In this document: positions 47,440 to 56,824 of the stretch, in pieces | Position numbering within the stretch: position 1 is the first letter of the stretch | How the letters are laid out: each line of letters opens with the position of its first letter | DNA from: Terrabacter sp. Ter38 | GTDB lineage: Bacteria; Actinomycetota; Actinomycetes; Actinomycetales; Dermatophilaceae | Length of the DNA stretch: 64,000 nt | Direction of reading: 5' to 3' | NCBI RefSeq assembly: GCF_024519435.1 | Contig: NZ_JALJRZ010000003.1 | Coordinates: forward strand, 1-64,000 | Notes under the pieces: model-generated | Seen by the model: the letters and a program-made list of their open reading frames with translations, nothing else | Told to the model about the DNA's origin: nothing | Database searches by the model: none | Position numbers and translations under genes: made by a program

Positions 47440-48138
47440 TCAGTAGCGTCGGTGCCAGAGGTTGACGGCGTAGTCGACGCCGGTGGCGTCGGGATGCTCG
47501 GCGAGGATGAGGTCGGCGTGCTCGGGTGCGAACTCGATGCCGACGACGGCCTCGAAGTCCTCGCGCGAGTCGAAGTCCCACCGGATGTCGAGGCGCTCGC
47601 GCTGCCAGCCCTGCCGCTCCCAGAAGCGCTCGACCGCGCGCGGGTCGTAGCCCGGCAGCGCCCGCCGGAACCACTGACCGAACGTCGAGCGGGTCGCGTC
47701 GTTGTCGACGACGAACGCCGCGCCGCCCGGCCGCATGACGCGGTCGAGCTCGGCGAGCCCCGGCTCGCAGCCTGGCCCGAAGAAGTACGCCCACCGCGCG
47801 TGCGCGAGGTCGAACGACCCATCGGCCACGCCGATCGCGGCGGCACCCTCCTCGCGGACCGAGACGGATGGCATACCCGAGATACGTTGTGCGGCAAGGG
47901 AAGCGAGCGGTGGGTGTGGCTCGACACCGACGACCCAGCGTGCGTCGCGGGCGAAGAACGGCAGGTGGTAACCCGTGCCGCACCCGATGTCGACGACGTC
48001 GAGACCCGACCAGTCGAGGACCGAGCGCATCGCGTCCTCGATGACGTGGGCGCGGTCGACGCCGCGGTTCTCGACCTCGTAGACGTCGGGCGTCTCCCAG
48101 ATGTTGGGGGAGGGGATGATCCCGGACTCGTCGCTCAT
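47440..48138 (-). CDS. Class I SAM-dependent methyltransferase
   Basis: This 232-residue methyltransferase has motif I as [15 protein letters not shown], motif II VVGVEPH and the post-motif segment [17 protein letters not shown]. The acceptor is unknown. The ATG at 48138 overlaps the stop of the Cys-rich protein gene upstream (ATGA), so the two form an operon and may work together. Confidence 0.82.
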   Translation of the reverse strand: MSDESGIIPSPNIWETPDVYEVENRGVDRAHVIEDAMRSVLDWSGLDVVDIGCGTGYHLPFFARDARWVVGVEPHPPLASLAAQRISGMPSVSVREEGAAAIGVADGSFDLAHARWAYFFGPGCEPGLAELDRVMRPGGAAFVVDNDATRSTFGQWFRRALPGYDPRAVERFWERQGWQRERLDIRWDFDSREDFEAVVGIEFAPEHADLILAEHPDATGVDYAVNLWHRRY

Positions 48139-48935
48139 GGGTTGCGCTGGGCCTCGATGGTGGCGGGGTGCACGAGCAGCGGCAGCAGCTTGCGCACGCC
48201 GCGCGCGCGGACGGCCTTGACCTGGGCGAGGTGCGCCTCGGCGCGGATCGCCAGCTCGGCGTAGGCGAGCGGTCCCATGAGCTCGGTGAGCTCGGGTGCG
48301 TTGGAGCGGTAGACCGGCTCGCGGCCGACGTGCGCCTCGGAGTTGCCGGAGCAGTACCAGTCGAGGTCGTGGCCGCCGGGACCCCAGCCGCGGCGGTCGT
48401 ACTCGGTGATCGTCACCTCGAGGTAGCTCGAGTCGTCAGGCAGCTCGACGGTGCGGAAGGTGCGGCGGATCGGCAGCTGCCAGCACACGTCGGGCTTGAG
48501 GGTGTGCGGCTCGACGCCGGTGAGGACCGCGTGCTGGTGCAGCGCGCACCCGGCGCCCGCGGGGAATCCGGGTCGGTTGAGGAAGATGCAGGCGCCGTCG
48601 ACGACCTTCGTCTTGCGCGCGCCGTCCTCCTTCTCGGTCCAGTCGTCCTTGCTCCCGGTGGCGCGGCCGACCGAGTGGTACTCCCACTCGTCCTCGCCGA
48701 GGTCCTCGACGGCCTTGGCGACGCGCTTCCAGTCGTCCTTCTCGGTGAAGTGGGCGCCGAGGGTGCAGCACCCGTCGTCGGGCCGGCCGGCGTAGATGCC
48801 CTGGCAGCCGCTGCCGAAGATGCACGTCCAGCTGCTCGTGAGCCAGGTCAGGTCACAGCGGTAGCGCTGGTTCGTGTCGGCGGGGTCGGTGAACTCGACC
48901 CAGACGCGGGGGAGGTCCAGAGGTGCTTCAGCCAC
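48135..48935 (-). CDS. Conserved cysteine-rich protein, unknown function
   Basis: This 266-residue soluble protein carries a cluster of cysteines near its start ([20 protein letters not shown] and then [11 protein letters not shown]), plus two later ones ([17 protein letters not shown]) and CWQLPIRR. The pattern recalls YkgJ-type zinc/iron cysteine clusters, but the match is not certain. Such a cluster could bind a metal or an Fe-S centre. It is first in a two-gene operon with the methyltransferase at 47440. Confidence 0.6.
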   Translation of the reverse strand: MAEAPLDLPRVWVEFTDPADTNQRYRCDLTWLTSSWTCIFGSGCQGIYAGRPDDGCCTLGAHFTEKDDWKRVAKAVEDLGEDEWEYHSVGRATGSKDDWTEKEDGARKTKVVDGACIFLNRPGFPAGAGCALHQHAVLTGVEPHTLKPDVCWQLPIRRTFRTVELPDDSSYLEVTITEYDRRGWGPGGHDLDWYCSGNSEAHVGREPVYRSNAPELTELMGPLAYAELAIRAEAHLAQVKAVRARGVRKLLPLLVHPATIEAQRNP

Positions 48936-49186
48936 CGGCTCACCCTATGCCGCCGACCTTTCCGCCGCGCCGACGACGCCCACCCCGTGGATGGTGCGTC
49001 GCGGGGGGGCCTGCGTGCGTATGCCGTGTGCTTCCCCGGGTGCGGGCGGCGGCGTACGCTGACCGTGGCGTCCAGGGCGCCTCCGGTGCGCGGGAAGGGG
49101 CTCAGCCTCCCTGGGGCACGGCAGCATGCGGTCCGACCTCCTTTCGGCCCGACCAGCGCACGCGGGCACGACGAGAGGAGGCCGTC

Positions 49187-50563
49187 ATGGCCCTGTCCCT
49201 GCCCCAGAACCCCGACCTCGAGCACCTGCGGCGCGATGCACGCAGCCTGCAGCGCGCCGTCCGGTCCGCCGAACCAGTCGCGCTGGGCCTCGTGTCCCGA
49301 CTGCACCCCGAGGGGCTGCGAGGCGAGACGGCGTCGTTTGCCCTGGCCGACGCGCAGCTCGTCGTGGCGCGACGGCTCGGCTTCGCGAGCTGGCCACGGC
49401 TGCGCTCCTACCTGACGGCGGCCGCGGACCTGAGCCGCGACCCCGCCGCCCTTGACCCCGCGTCGGGTGGCGCCGACCGAGCCGACGGAGAGGCGACTGG
49501 CGAGTCCGCCTCTCTCGCAGCGGCGCTCGCCTGCCTGACGTACACGGACCGCGACGAGCCCGAGCGATGGGCCCGAGCGGCGCGGCTGCTCGCGGACGAT
49601 CCGGATCTCGTGAACCGCGACGTCTTCCTCGCCGCGGCCGCCGGCGACGCGAATGCCCTGCGGGCGCACGTCGCCGCAGCGCGCGGAGCGGCCACCCGGG
49701 AGGGTGGGCCGTTCCGGTGGCCCCCGCTGCTCTACCTCGTCTACTCGCGCGTTCCGCAGGTCGACGCCATCGGCTCCGCGCGCGTCCTGCTCGACGCCGG
49801 CGCCGACCCCGACAGCGGCTACCTCTGGCAGGGGCTGCCCACCGCCTTCACCGCGCTGACCGGCGTCTTCGGCGAGGGCGAGATGGGACCGGGCCGCCAG
49901 CCCAGGCACCCGCAGTGGCGGCCCCTCGCCGAGCTGCTCCTCGAGCGCGGCGCCGACCCGAACGACCGGCAGGCGCTCTACAACCGGATGTTCAACCGCG
50001 ACGACAGCCACCTCGAGCTGCTCCTCGAGCACGGTCTGGGGCACCCGGCGTCCGAGGTCTGGGCCCGTCGCACCGGCGAGCCCGCCGAGACGATCGACGA
50101 GATGCTCGCGCGGCAGGTCGAGTGGGCGCGCGCCCACGGTTTCGTCGACCGCCTCGCGCTCCTCGTCGCGCACGGCCTCGCGACACAGGGAGCGCTGCAC
50201 CTGGCACCGGACGACGTGGTGGGTGACGACATCCCGGTCACCGGCACGTGGCCGGGTGACCCGAGGGTGCCTGACATCCATCGAGCGGCCACGCCCGAAG
50301 CCGTCCGCGCCGCCGTCGCCGCCGGCGCTCGCGTCGACAGCCTCCGCAACGGTCGCACGGCGCTGCATCAGGCGGCCTTCATGGACGACGTCGAGCTCGT
50401 CACCGCGCTCCTCGACGCCGGAGCCGACCCGACCGTCGTCGACGCGATGCACGGCACGACGCCCTACCGCTGGGCGGTCTGGGCCCGCGGCGAGCGCGCC
50501 GCGGCCGTGCTGCGCGACGCCGCCGGACGGCATACGCCAGGAGCCCCGCGACTCGAGGGCTAG
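49187..50563 (+). CDS. Ankyrin-repeat protein
   Basis: This 458-residue cytosolic protein contains ankyrin-type repeats: VLLDAGADPDSGYLWQGL, LLLERGADPNDRQALYNR and HQAAFMDDVELVTALLDAGADP. The N-terminal 70 residues (LPQNPDLEHLRRDARSLQRA) form a short helical domain often seen before such repeats in actinobacteria. The role is protein binding of unknown target. The ATG at 49187 follows GAGAGGAGG. Its TAG stop (50561-50563) forms part of the -10-like box of the next gene. Confidence 0.82.
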   Translation: MALSLPQNPDLEHLRRDARSLQRAVRSAEPVALGLVSRLHPEGLRGETASFALADAQLVVARRLGFASWPRLRSYLTAAADLSRDPAALDPASGGADRADGEATGESASLAAALACLTYTDRDEPERWARAARLLADDPDLVNRDVFLAAAAGDANALRAHVAAARGAATREGGPFRWPPLLYLVYSRVPQVDAIGSARVLLDAGADPDSGYLWQGLPTAFTALTGVFGEGEMGPGRQPRHPQWRPLAELLLERGADPNDRQALYNRMFNRDDSHLELLLEHGLGHPASEVWARRTGEPAETIDEMLARQVEWARAHGFVDRLALLVAHGLATQGALHLAPDDVVGDDIPVTGTWPGDPRVPDIHRAATPEAVRAAVAAGARVDSLRNGRTALHQAAFMDDVELVTALLDAGADPTVVDAMHGTTPYRWAVWARGERAAAVLRDAAGRHTPGAPRLEG

Positions 50564-50572
50564 CGTGTGGGC
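50561..50572 (+). promoter_or_regulatory. -10-like element overlapping a stop codon
   Basis: TAGCGT at 50561-50566, whose TAG is the stop codon of the ankyrin gene, lies 6 nt before the ATG at 50573. It suggests a leaderless tetR transcript starting right after the upstream gene. Confidence 0.5.
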
Positions 50573-51199
50573 ATGACGTCGAGCACGGCAAGCGAGGCGA
50601 CGCCGAAGGGGCGCGGACGACGGCCGGGGGGCGCCGACACCCGTGCAGCCATCGTCGACGCAGCGCGAAAGTCCTTCGCGGCCAAGGGATACGACAAGGC
50701 CAGCCTGCGCGGCATCGCCCGCGACGCAGGCGTCGACCCGGCGCTCGTGCACCACTACTTCGAGGGCAAAGCGGGACTCTTCGCGGCCACGCTCGACGTG
50801 CCGGTCGACCCGGCCGAGCTCATCGCGCGCATCACGTCGGGTGACGTCGACCGGCTGGGGTGGCGGATCGTCGAGACCTTCCTGACGGTCTGGGAGCCGC
50901 CGGAGCGGCGTGACGCCCTCGTGGCGCTCGTCCGGTCGAGCATGACGAGCGAGGAGGCCGCGCGCATGCTGCGGGAGTTCCTCGGGCGCGAGGTCTTCGG
51001 CCGCATCGCCGCGAGCACCGGGGCCCCGGACCCGCAGCTGCGCGGCGCGCTGGCCGCGTCGCAGATGATCGGGCTCGTCGTGGCGCGCTACGTCATCCGG
51101 GTGCCGGCGCTGGCCGACGCGACGCGCGAGGAGCTCGTCGAGCGCATCGGACCCGTCCTCCAGCACCATCTCGTGGACAGGGTGCCCGAGCAGGAGTAG
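50573..51199 (+). CDS. TetR-family regulator of an ABC exporter
   Basis: This 208-residue regulator has the helix-turn-helix at about residues 20-65 (AAIVDAARKSFAAKGYDKAS, then DPALVHHYFEGKAGLFAA). The C-terminal domain, with LVRSSMTSEEAARMLREFL, is of the type that binds small hydrophobic ligands. It is immediately upstream of an ABC transporter ATPase and permease on the same strand, which it probably controls. The start at 50573 is set by the TAGCGT box 6 nt upstream. Confidence 0.87.
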   Translation: MTSSTASEATPKGRGRRPGGADTRAAIVDAARKSFAAKGYDKASLRGIARDAGVDPALVHHYFEGKAGLFAATLDVPVDPAELIARITSGDVDRLGWRIVETFLTVWEPPERRDALVALVRSSMTSEEAARMLREFLGREVFGRIAASTGAPDPQLRGALAASQMIGLVVARYVIRVPALADATREELVERIGPVLQHHLVDRVPEQE

Positions 51200-51209
51200 A
51201 TTTCATCAC
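51197..51209 (+). promoter_or_regulatory. -10-like element overlapping the tetR stop
   Basis: TAGATT at 51197-51202 includes the TAG stop codon of the tetR gene and lies 7 nt before the ATG at 51210. It would give the ABC operon its own leaderless promoter. Confidence 0.5.
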
Positions 51210-51971
51210 ATGGTGAATAACAGTGGTCCGGCGGTCGCCGTGAGCGGCCTGCAGGTCGTGCGCGGGAAGCGGCGGGTCATCCCGGGCCTCGACCTCGAGA
51301 TCCCCGCCGGCCAGGTGGTCGGCCTGCTCGGGCCGTCCGGCTCGGGCAAGTCGACGCTCATGCGGTGCATCGTCGGCGTGCAGATCGTCGAGTCGGGCAC
51401 CGTCACGGTGCTCGGCCATCCGGCGGGCTCGCCCACGCTCCGCGACCGCGTCGGCTACGTCACGCAGAGTCCCAGCGTCTATGCCGACCTCAGCGTCCGC
51501 GACAACGTCACTTACTTCGGTCGGGCCATCGGGCTGCGCGGCGCCGAGCTGCGCGAGGCCGTCGACCGCACCCTCGCCGAGGTGGACCTCGTGTCCTACG
51601 CCGACCAGCTCGTCCAGGACCTCTCGGGTGGTCAGGAGTCCCGCGTCTCCCTCGCCGCCGCGCTCGTCGGCCGGCCGAGCCTGCTCGTGCTCGACGAGCC
51701 CACCGTCGGCCTCGACCCGGTCCTGCGCCGTGACCTGTGGGACCTCTTCCGCCACCTCGCCGACCGCGGACACTCGCTCGTCGTGTCGAGCCACGTCATG
51801 GACGAGGCGACGCGCTGCGACCGGCTCGTGCTGCTCCGCGAGGGTCGCGTCCTCGCCGACGCCACGCCTGCCGAGTTGCTCCAGCAGACGGGCGCCGTCG
51901 ATGCCGACGCCGCCTTCCTCGCCCTCATCGACGCCGAGACCGCCCGGTCCGGAGAGAGGAGCTCGTCGTGA
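51210..51971 (+). CDS. ABC exporter ATP-binding protein
   Basis: This 253-residue ATPase has Walker A LLGPSGSGKSTLMR, signature as LSGGQESRVSLAAAL (about residue 139), Walker B LLVLDEPTVGLDP and the switch histidine in SSHVMDE. It is of the two-gene drug or antibiotic-exporter class (NodI/DrrA-like). The following permease gene overlaps it (GTGA at 51968-51971). Control by the TetR protein upstream is likely. Confidence 0.9.
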   Translation: MVNNSGPAVAVSGLQVVRGKRRVIPGLDLEIPAGQVVGLLGPSGSGKSTLMRCIVGVQIVESGTVTVLGHPAGSPTLRDRVGYVTQSPSVYADLSVRDNVTYFGRAIGLRGAELREAVDRTLAEVDLVSYADQLVQDLSGGQESRVSLAAALVGRPSLLVLDEPTVGLDPVLRRDLWDLFRHLADRGHSLVVSSHVMDEATRCDRLVLLREGRVLADATPAELLQQTGAVDADAAFLALIDAETARSGERSSS

Positions 51972-52702
51972 ACGCCGGACTCACCGCGGCCACCTCCGGC
52001 CGCGTCCTGCGCCAGGTGCGCACCGACCACCGCACCATCGGCCTCATCATCGTCGTGCCGTGCGTCCTGCTCGGCCTGCTCGCGTGGATCTACACCGGCA
52101 CGCCCGTCTTCGACGCGATCGGCCCGGCCCTGCTCGGTGTCTTCCCGATGGTCGTGATGTTCATCGTCACCTCCGTCGCGACCTTGCGTGAGCGCCAGTC
52201 CGGCACGCTCGAGCGTCTCCTCACCACGCCCATGGGCAAGGGTGACTTCATGCTCGGGTATGCCGGGGCCTTCGGAGCGCTCGCCGTCGTGCAGGCCGTG
52301 ATCGCAACGGGATTCGCGGTCTGGGTGTGCGGCCTCGGCGTTGCCGGGCCGGTGTGGCTGCTCGTCGTCGTCGCGGTGTTCGACGCCGTCCTCGGCACGG
52401 CGCTGGGCCTGCTCGCGAGCGGCTTCGCGCGCACCGAGTTCCAGGCGGTGCAGTTCATGCCCGCCTTCCTCCTGCCGCAGTTCCTGCTCTGCGGGCTGCT
52501 CATCCCGCGCGACCAGCTGCCGACCGTCCTCGAGTGGGTCAGCAACGTCCTGCCGCTCTCCTACGCCGTCGACGCGATGAAGGAGATCGCGCGCAATGCC
52601 GACCCTGTGACCGCGGTGCTGGGCGACCTCGGCATCGTCGCCGCCTTCATCGCCGGAGCCCTGGCCCTCGCCTCGCTCACCCTGAGCCGCCGCTCCGCCT
52701 GA
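51968..52702 (+). CDS. ABC-2 type permease
   Basis: This 244-residue membrane protein has six predicted helices and the ABC-2 segment ERQSGTLERLLTTPMGKGDF that couples to the ATPase. PAFLLPQFLLCGLLIPRDQL lies near the C-terminal half, the usual DrrB-type signature. The GTG at 51968 overlaps the ATPase stop. Together the pair forms a half-size efflux pump of unknown substrate. Confidence 0.87.
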   Translation: MNAGLTAATSGRVLRQVRTDHRTIGLIIVVPCVLLGLLAWIYTGTPVFDAIGPALLGVFPMVVMFIVTSVATLRERQSGTLERLLTTPMGKGDFMLGYAGAFGALAVVQAVIATGFAVWVCGLGVAGPVWLLVVVAVFDAVLGTALGLLASGFARTEFQAVQFMPAFLLPQFLLCGLLIPRDQLPTVLEWVSNVLPLSYAVDAMKEIARNADPVTAVLGDLGIVAAFIAGALALASLTLSRRSA

Positions 52703-52779
52703 CGGCATACGCCACGTTCCGTGACCGGCCCGGCACGGGAGCCGCGTCCGGGGTTCGGCGGCCTGACTAGGGTTGGGGC

Positions 52780-53709
52780 ATGCGCCTGGGCGTCATCGAC
52801 ATCGGGTCCAACACGATCCACCTTCTCGTCGTCGACGCACACCCGGGCGCGCAGCCGCTGCCTGCCTTCTCGCACAAGACCGAGCTCCGCCTCTCGGAGA
52901 GCCTCGAGGCCGACGGCAGGGTCAGCGATGCCACGGCCGGTCGGCTCGTCGCCTTCGTCCGCGAGTGCCTCGACGTCGCGGAGGACCAGGGCGTCAGCGA
53001 CCTCTTCGCCTTCGCGACGTCGGCGCTGCGTGAGTCGCCGAACGGCGAGGAGGTCATCGAGCGGGTGCGCACCGAGACCGGCGTCGAGCTCGAGGCCCTG
53101 AGCGGTGCGGACGAGGCACGGATGACTTTCCTGGCCGTGCGTCGCTGGTTCGGCTGGTCGAGCGGGCGCCTGCTCGTCGTCGACATCGGCGGCGGCTCGC
53201 TGGAGCTGGCCTGCGGTCTCGACGAGGAGCCCGACGTGGCCCTCAGCCTGCCGCTGGGGGCCGGACGCCTGACCCGCGAGCGGCTGCCCGACGACCCGCC
53301 CTCGGAAGCGGTCGCCCGAGAGCTGCGCGCGCACGTCCGGTCATGCCTCGCCGAGCAGGTGCGACCGCTGCTGACGTCCGGCAGCCCCGACCGAGCGGTC
53401 GGGACCTCCAAGACGATGCGCTCGCTGGCCCGGATCGCGGGTGCCGCGCCGCGCGCGGACGGCCCGTTCGTGCGGCGGACCCTCTCGCGTGACGACCTCC
53501 ACGAGATCGTCATCCGCGTCGGACGGCTCGACACGGCCGCGCGCTCGCACCTGCCCGGGGTGTCCGAGGGTCGCGCCCGGCAGCTCTACGCGGGGGCGCT
53601 CGTCGCCGAGGCAGCGCTCGACCTGCTCCAGGTCGAGCAGCTCGACATCTGCCCCTGGGCCCTGCGCGAGGGCCTCATCCTCCGTCGCCTCGACCACCTG
53701 ACGTCGTGA
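52780..53709 (+). CDS. ppx: Ppx/GppA-family phosphatase
   Basis: This 309-residue ASKHA-fold protein of the exopolyphosphatase/guanosine pentaphosphatase family starts [20 protein letters not shown], with the second phosphate loop [16 protein letters not shown]. It is the short actinobacterial form lacking the C-terminal HD-type domain, like one of the two mycobacterial Ppx paralogues. It probably degrades polyphosphate or pppGpp; which is not decidable here. The ATG follows TAGGGT by 6 nt, a leaderless start. Confidence 0.88.
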   Translation: MRLGVIDIGSNTIHLLVVDAHPGAQPLPAFSHKTELRLSESLEADGRVSDATAGRLVAFVRECLDVAEDQGVSDLFAFATSALRESPNGEEVIERVRTETGVELEALSGADEARMTFLAVRRWFGWSSGRLLVVDIGGGSLELACGLDEEPDVALSLPLGAGRLTRERLPDDPPSEAVARELRAHVRSCLAEQVRPLLTSGSPDRAVGTSKTMRSLARIAGAAPRADGPFVRRTLSRDDLHEIVIRVGRLDTAARSHLPGVSEGRARQLYAGALVAEAALDLLQVEQLDICPWALREGLILRRLDHLTS

Positions 53710-53779
53710 CGCAGCGGATCCACAGCGGCCGCATGGACCGGCCCGAACCCGCCCCGGGTGCGTGGCGCAGAATGGCCGC

Positions 53780-54577
53780 ATGACCATCCGGGTCGGCCTG
53801 TCGACGGCCTCGCTCTACCCCGACAACGCGGCGACCGCCTTCGCGACCGCGGCGCGGCTCGGTTACGACGCGATCGAGGTCATGGTCTGGACCGACCCCG
53901 TGACGCAGGAGGCCGGTGCGCTGCGAGCGCTGTCCGAGCTGCACGCCCTGCCGATCGTCTCCGTGCACGCGCCCACTCTGCTGCTGACCCAGCGCGTGTG
54001 GGGGACCGACCCGTGGGGCAAGGTCGACCGCTCCATCGACCTCGCGCTGGAGGTGGGTGCCGGCACCGTCGTGCTCCACCCACCCTTCCGCTGGCAGCGG
54101 GAGTATGCCGCCGGGTTCGTCGACGGGGTGGCGCTGCGCGAGCACGAGTCGGGGATCAGGCTCGCGGTGGAGAACATGTATCCCTGGCGGACCGCGCGGC
54201 GCGAGGTCATGGCCTACCTCCCGCACTGGGACCCGGTGGGCCAGCCCTACGACCACGTGACGCTCGACCTCTCGCACACGGCGACCGCGGGGTCCGACGC
54301 GCTGCTCATGGCGCAGTCGCTCGGGTCGCGGCTCGCGCACCTGCACCTCGCCGACGGACTCGGCTCGTTCCTCGACGAGCACCTCGTCCCCGGACGCGGC
54401 GGCGAGCCGTGCGGCGCCGTGCTCGAGCACCTGGCCGACAGCGGCTGGAGCGGCGACGTCGTCGTCGAGGTGTCGACGCGCAAGGTGGGTCGGGACCAGC
54501 GGGAGGTCGACCTCGCCGAGGCGCTCGCCTTCGCGCGCCTCGCCCTCGTCCCGACCCGAGGCGCCAGCCGCATCTGA
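53780..54577 (+). CDS. Sugar phosphate isomerase/epimerase-like TIM barrel
   Basis: This 265-residue xylose-isomerase-like TIM-barrel protein has TIRVGLSTASLYPDNAATAF, SVHAPTLLLTQ, VVLHPPFRW, the metal-ligand VENMYPW, LDLSHTATAGSDAL and HLHLADGLGSF. The ligand His, Glu and Asp positions of the family are visible. The substrate is not known; in actinobacteria it is often found beside ppx. The ATG at 53780 follows CAGAAT by 6 nt. Confidence 0.85.
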   Translation: MTIRVGLSTASLYPDNAATAFATAARLGYDAIEVMVWTDPVTQEAGALRALSELHALPIVSVHAPTLLLTQRVWGTDPWGKVDRSIDLALEVGAGTVVLHPPFRWQREYAAGFVDGVALREHESGIRLAVENMYPWRTARREVMAYLPHWDPVGQPYDHVTLDLSHTATAGSDALLMAQSLGSRLAHLHLADGLGSFLDEHLVPGRGGEPCGAVLEHLADSGWSGDVVVEVSTRKVGRDQREVDLAEALAFARLALVPTRGASRI

Positions 54578-54590
54578 CCGCCTCCACCCG

Positions 54591-54661
54591 GCAACACACC
54601 GAGCAGGTCACAACCCACCGCGATCCGATCCCGGTGGGTTGTGACCTGCTCGGTGTGTTGC
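54591..54661. terminator. 30-bp-stem hairpin between convergent genes
   Basis: Perfect 30-bp arms (54591-54620 starting GCAACACACCGAG, and 54632-54661) enclose an 11-nt loop. It begins 13 nt after the isomerase stop and ends 33 nt before the SDR stop on the other strand. Confidence 0.85.
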
Positions 54662-54694
54662 CCGGAAGGGGCCTCTCCGGGGACGTCGGGAGGA

Positions 54695-55459
54695 TCAGGC
54701 GGTCGCGGGGCGCCAGCCGCGAGGGCGCACCGAGACCATGTCGACGCTCGCGTCCGGGCCGGCGTCGATGGCCAGGCGCGCGGCCCGGACGACTGAGTCG
54801 ACCTCGAGGTAGGAGCTCGGGTCGTAGTCGGCGCCCTCGAACTCCACGAGCTCGCGCTGCATGTCGGTGTCGACCCGGCCTGGGTGGAGCGAGGTGACGC
54901 GGACGCCGTGCTCGCGCTCCTCCTGCCGCAGCGAGTCGGTGAGTGCTCGGAGGGCGAACTTCGAGGCGCAGTAGGCGCCGGAGGCCGGGGTCGCCGTCAG
55001 GCCCGAGCCCGAGTTCACGGTGACGACGAGGCCGTGCGCGGCCCGGAGCGCCGGCAGGAGCGCGCGGGTCACGGCAGCGACGGCGACGACGTTGACGGTC
55101 ATCGAGTCGGCCCAGTCCTGCACGGGCGAGTCGGCGACGGTGCCGTTGCGCAGGACGCCGGCCGAGTGGACCAGCACGTCGACACGCGGGAGGTGAGTGG
55201 CGAGCGCCGCGAGGGCGGTGTCGAGCGACCCGCCTGGGGAGCAGTCGGCGAGGTCGGCGACGAGCCCCTCCGCGGACGGGAGCGAGGCGACGACGTCCGC
55301 GACCGACGCGGCGCTGCGCCCGCCGACGACGAGGTGGTGGGTCGGGGCAAGGTCCCGCACGAGGGCGAGCCCGATGCCGCGCGTGCCGCCGGTGACGACC
55401 GCGACCGGACGCCTGTCCGGGTTCGTTGCGGGGGCGTCGGAGCGAGGCGCAGAGCTCAT
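54695..55459 (-). CDS. Short-chain dehydrogenase/reductase
   Basis: This 254-residue SDR enzyme has the cofactor motif VVTGGTRGIGLALVRDL, the NAG-like VHSAGV, the catalytic Ser in VNSGSGLTATPASGAY and the YxxxK as YCASK. The substrate is unknown. It starts 9 bp after the CoA-transferase stop on the reverse strand, so the two are probably one operon. Confidence 0.9.
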   Translation of the reverse strand: MSSAPRSDAPATNPDRRPVAVVTGGTRGIGLALVRDLAPTHHLVVGGRSAASVADVVASLPSAEGLVADLADCSPGGSLDTALAALATHLPRVDVLVHSAGVLRNGTVADSPVQDWADSMTVNVVAVAAVTRALLPALRAAHGLVVTVNSGSGLTATPASGAYCASKFALRALTDSLRQEEREHGVRVTSLHPGRVDTDMQRELVEFEGADYDPSSYLEVDSVVRAARLAIDAGPDASVDMVSVRPRGWRPATA

Positions 55460-55468
55460 CCCGCCACC

Positions 55469-56698
55469 CTACGAGCCGAGACCCAACGACTGCGCCTCCT
55501 CCCAGAGGTCGTCGCGGACGCGCGGGTGGGCGCACTTCTCGATGATGTCGTGGCACTGGTCCTTCTCGCTGCGGCCCCACAGCGGCGCGACGCCCTGCTC
55601 GGTGACGATGGCGCTCTGCTGGAAGCTCGTGACCGGCTCGTCGAGCAGCGGCACGATCGTCGACACGTCGGCGCGGGGGTGCCACGAGCGGAGCGCGATG
55701 AACGACTGGCCACCTGCGGAGTGCAGCGCGCCGACGATGAAGTCCGTCTGCCCGCCGAAGCCGGAGTGGATGCGCGCGTTGATCCGCGAGGCGTTCGCCT
55801 GGCCGAAGAGGTCGACCTCGAGGGCGGTGTTGACCGAGGTCATCTGCCGCTGCGAGGCGATGAGGCCGGGGTCGTTCGTCTTCTCCGTGCGCATCATCCG
55901 GACGCGGGGGTTGCCGTCGAGCCAGGCGTAGAGGTCGGTCGAGCCGAAGCTGAACGACGTCACGAGAGGGTGGTCCGGATCGAGGGCCCCGGCCTCGTCG
56001 AGCGCGAGGACGCCGTCGGAGAACATCTCCGTCCACATCCGGATGCCTCGGCGGGAGGTCAGCGCAGAGAGCGTCGCGTCGGGCACCGCGCCGATGCCGA
56101 GCTGCATCGTCGCGCCGTCCTGGACCATGGCCGCCACGCGCTCGCCGATGAGCCGGCTCTCGGGGTCAGGCTCGGTCGCTGCGTGCGAGGGCAGCGGCAC
56201 GTCGACCTCGACGACGAGGTCGACGTGCTCGAGCGGCACCTGGGCGTCGCCGAACGTGTAGGGCATCTGCGGGTTGACGACCGCGACGACGAGCCCGCCT
56301 CGGGCCCGGCACGCCTCGAGGGCAGCGGGCAGGACGTTGACCTCCAGGCCCATGCTGACCTGGCCGTCGCGAGGCGGCGCGCAGTGGAGCAGCACGGCGT
56401 CTGGCGGCAGGGCACGGCCGTAGAGCAGCGGCACGAGCGACAGACGCGAGGGCACGTAGCGCAGCCGGGGGTGCCGACGCATACCCGGTCCGACGAAGCA
56501 CGTCTCGACGGTGACGCCCTCTCGGTCGGGAAGACCGGCGGGCGCGTTGAGCGCGTGCAGCACGTAGCTCGGCTGGGCCGCGTCGAGCGCCCGGACACCC
56601 TCCCAGGGGACCGCCATGTTGCCGCTGACGACGACACGGGGGTTGTCCGGGAGTGTTCGAAGCCGCTGGGTGAGCTCGTCGATCGTGGCCGTCCGCAC
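55469..56698 (-). CDS. Acetyl-CoA hydrolase/transferase family protein
   Basis: This 409-residue CoA-transferase is of the 4-hydroxybutyrate/acetate type. It shows GNMAVPWEGVRAL at the start, LQLGIGAVPDATLSAL, MWTEMFSDGVLAL and HSGFGGQTDFIVGALHS. The catalytic glutamate is likely in MWTEMFSDG, and IVTEQGVAPL is conserved near the end. It moves CoA between small acids; exact substrates are unknown. The following SDR gene suggests a pathway for a hydroxyacid or ketone. Confidence 0.88.
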   Translation of the reverse strand: MRTATIDELTQRLRTLPDNPRVVVSGNMAVPWEGVRALDAAQPSYVLHALNAPAGLPDREGVTVETCFVGPGMRRHPRLRYVPSRLSLVPLLYGRALPPDAVLLHCAPPRDGQVSMGLEVNVLPAALEACRARGGLVVAVVNPQMPYTFGDAQVPLEHVDLVVEVDVPLPSHAATEPDPESRLIGERVAAMVQDGATMQLGIGAVPDATLSALTSRRGIRMWTEMFSDGVLALDEAGALDPDHPLVTSFSFGSTDLYAWLDGNPRVRMMRTEKTNDPGLIASQRQMTSVNTALEVDLFGQANASRINARIHSGFGGQTDFIVGALHSAGGQSFIALRSWHPRADVSTIVPLLDEPVTSFQQSAIVTEQGVAPLWGRSEKDQCHDIIEKCAHPRVRDDLWEEAQSLGLGS

Positions 56699-56824
56699 TC
56701 CTTCATCCTCGCGCAGCGCACGCCAGGGCGAGGGTGTATGCCGTCCGGCGTGACGAACGTCGCCATCGACCCCCTGCGCGTGGCGGGGGTCAGGGCGGGT
56801 CGGCGACGGCGTGGAGCCGGCGGG

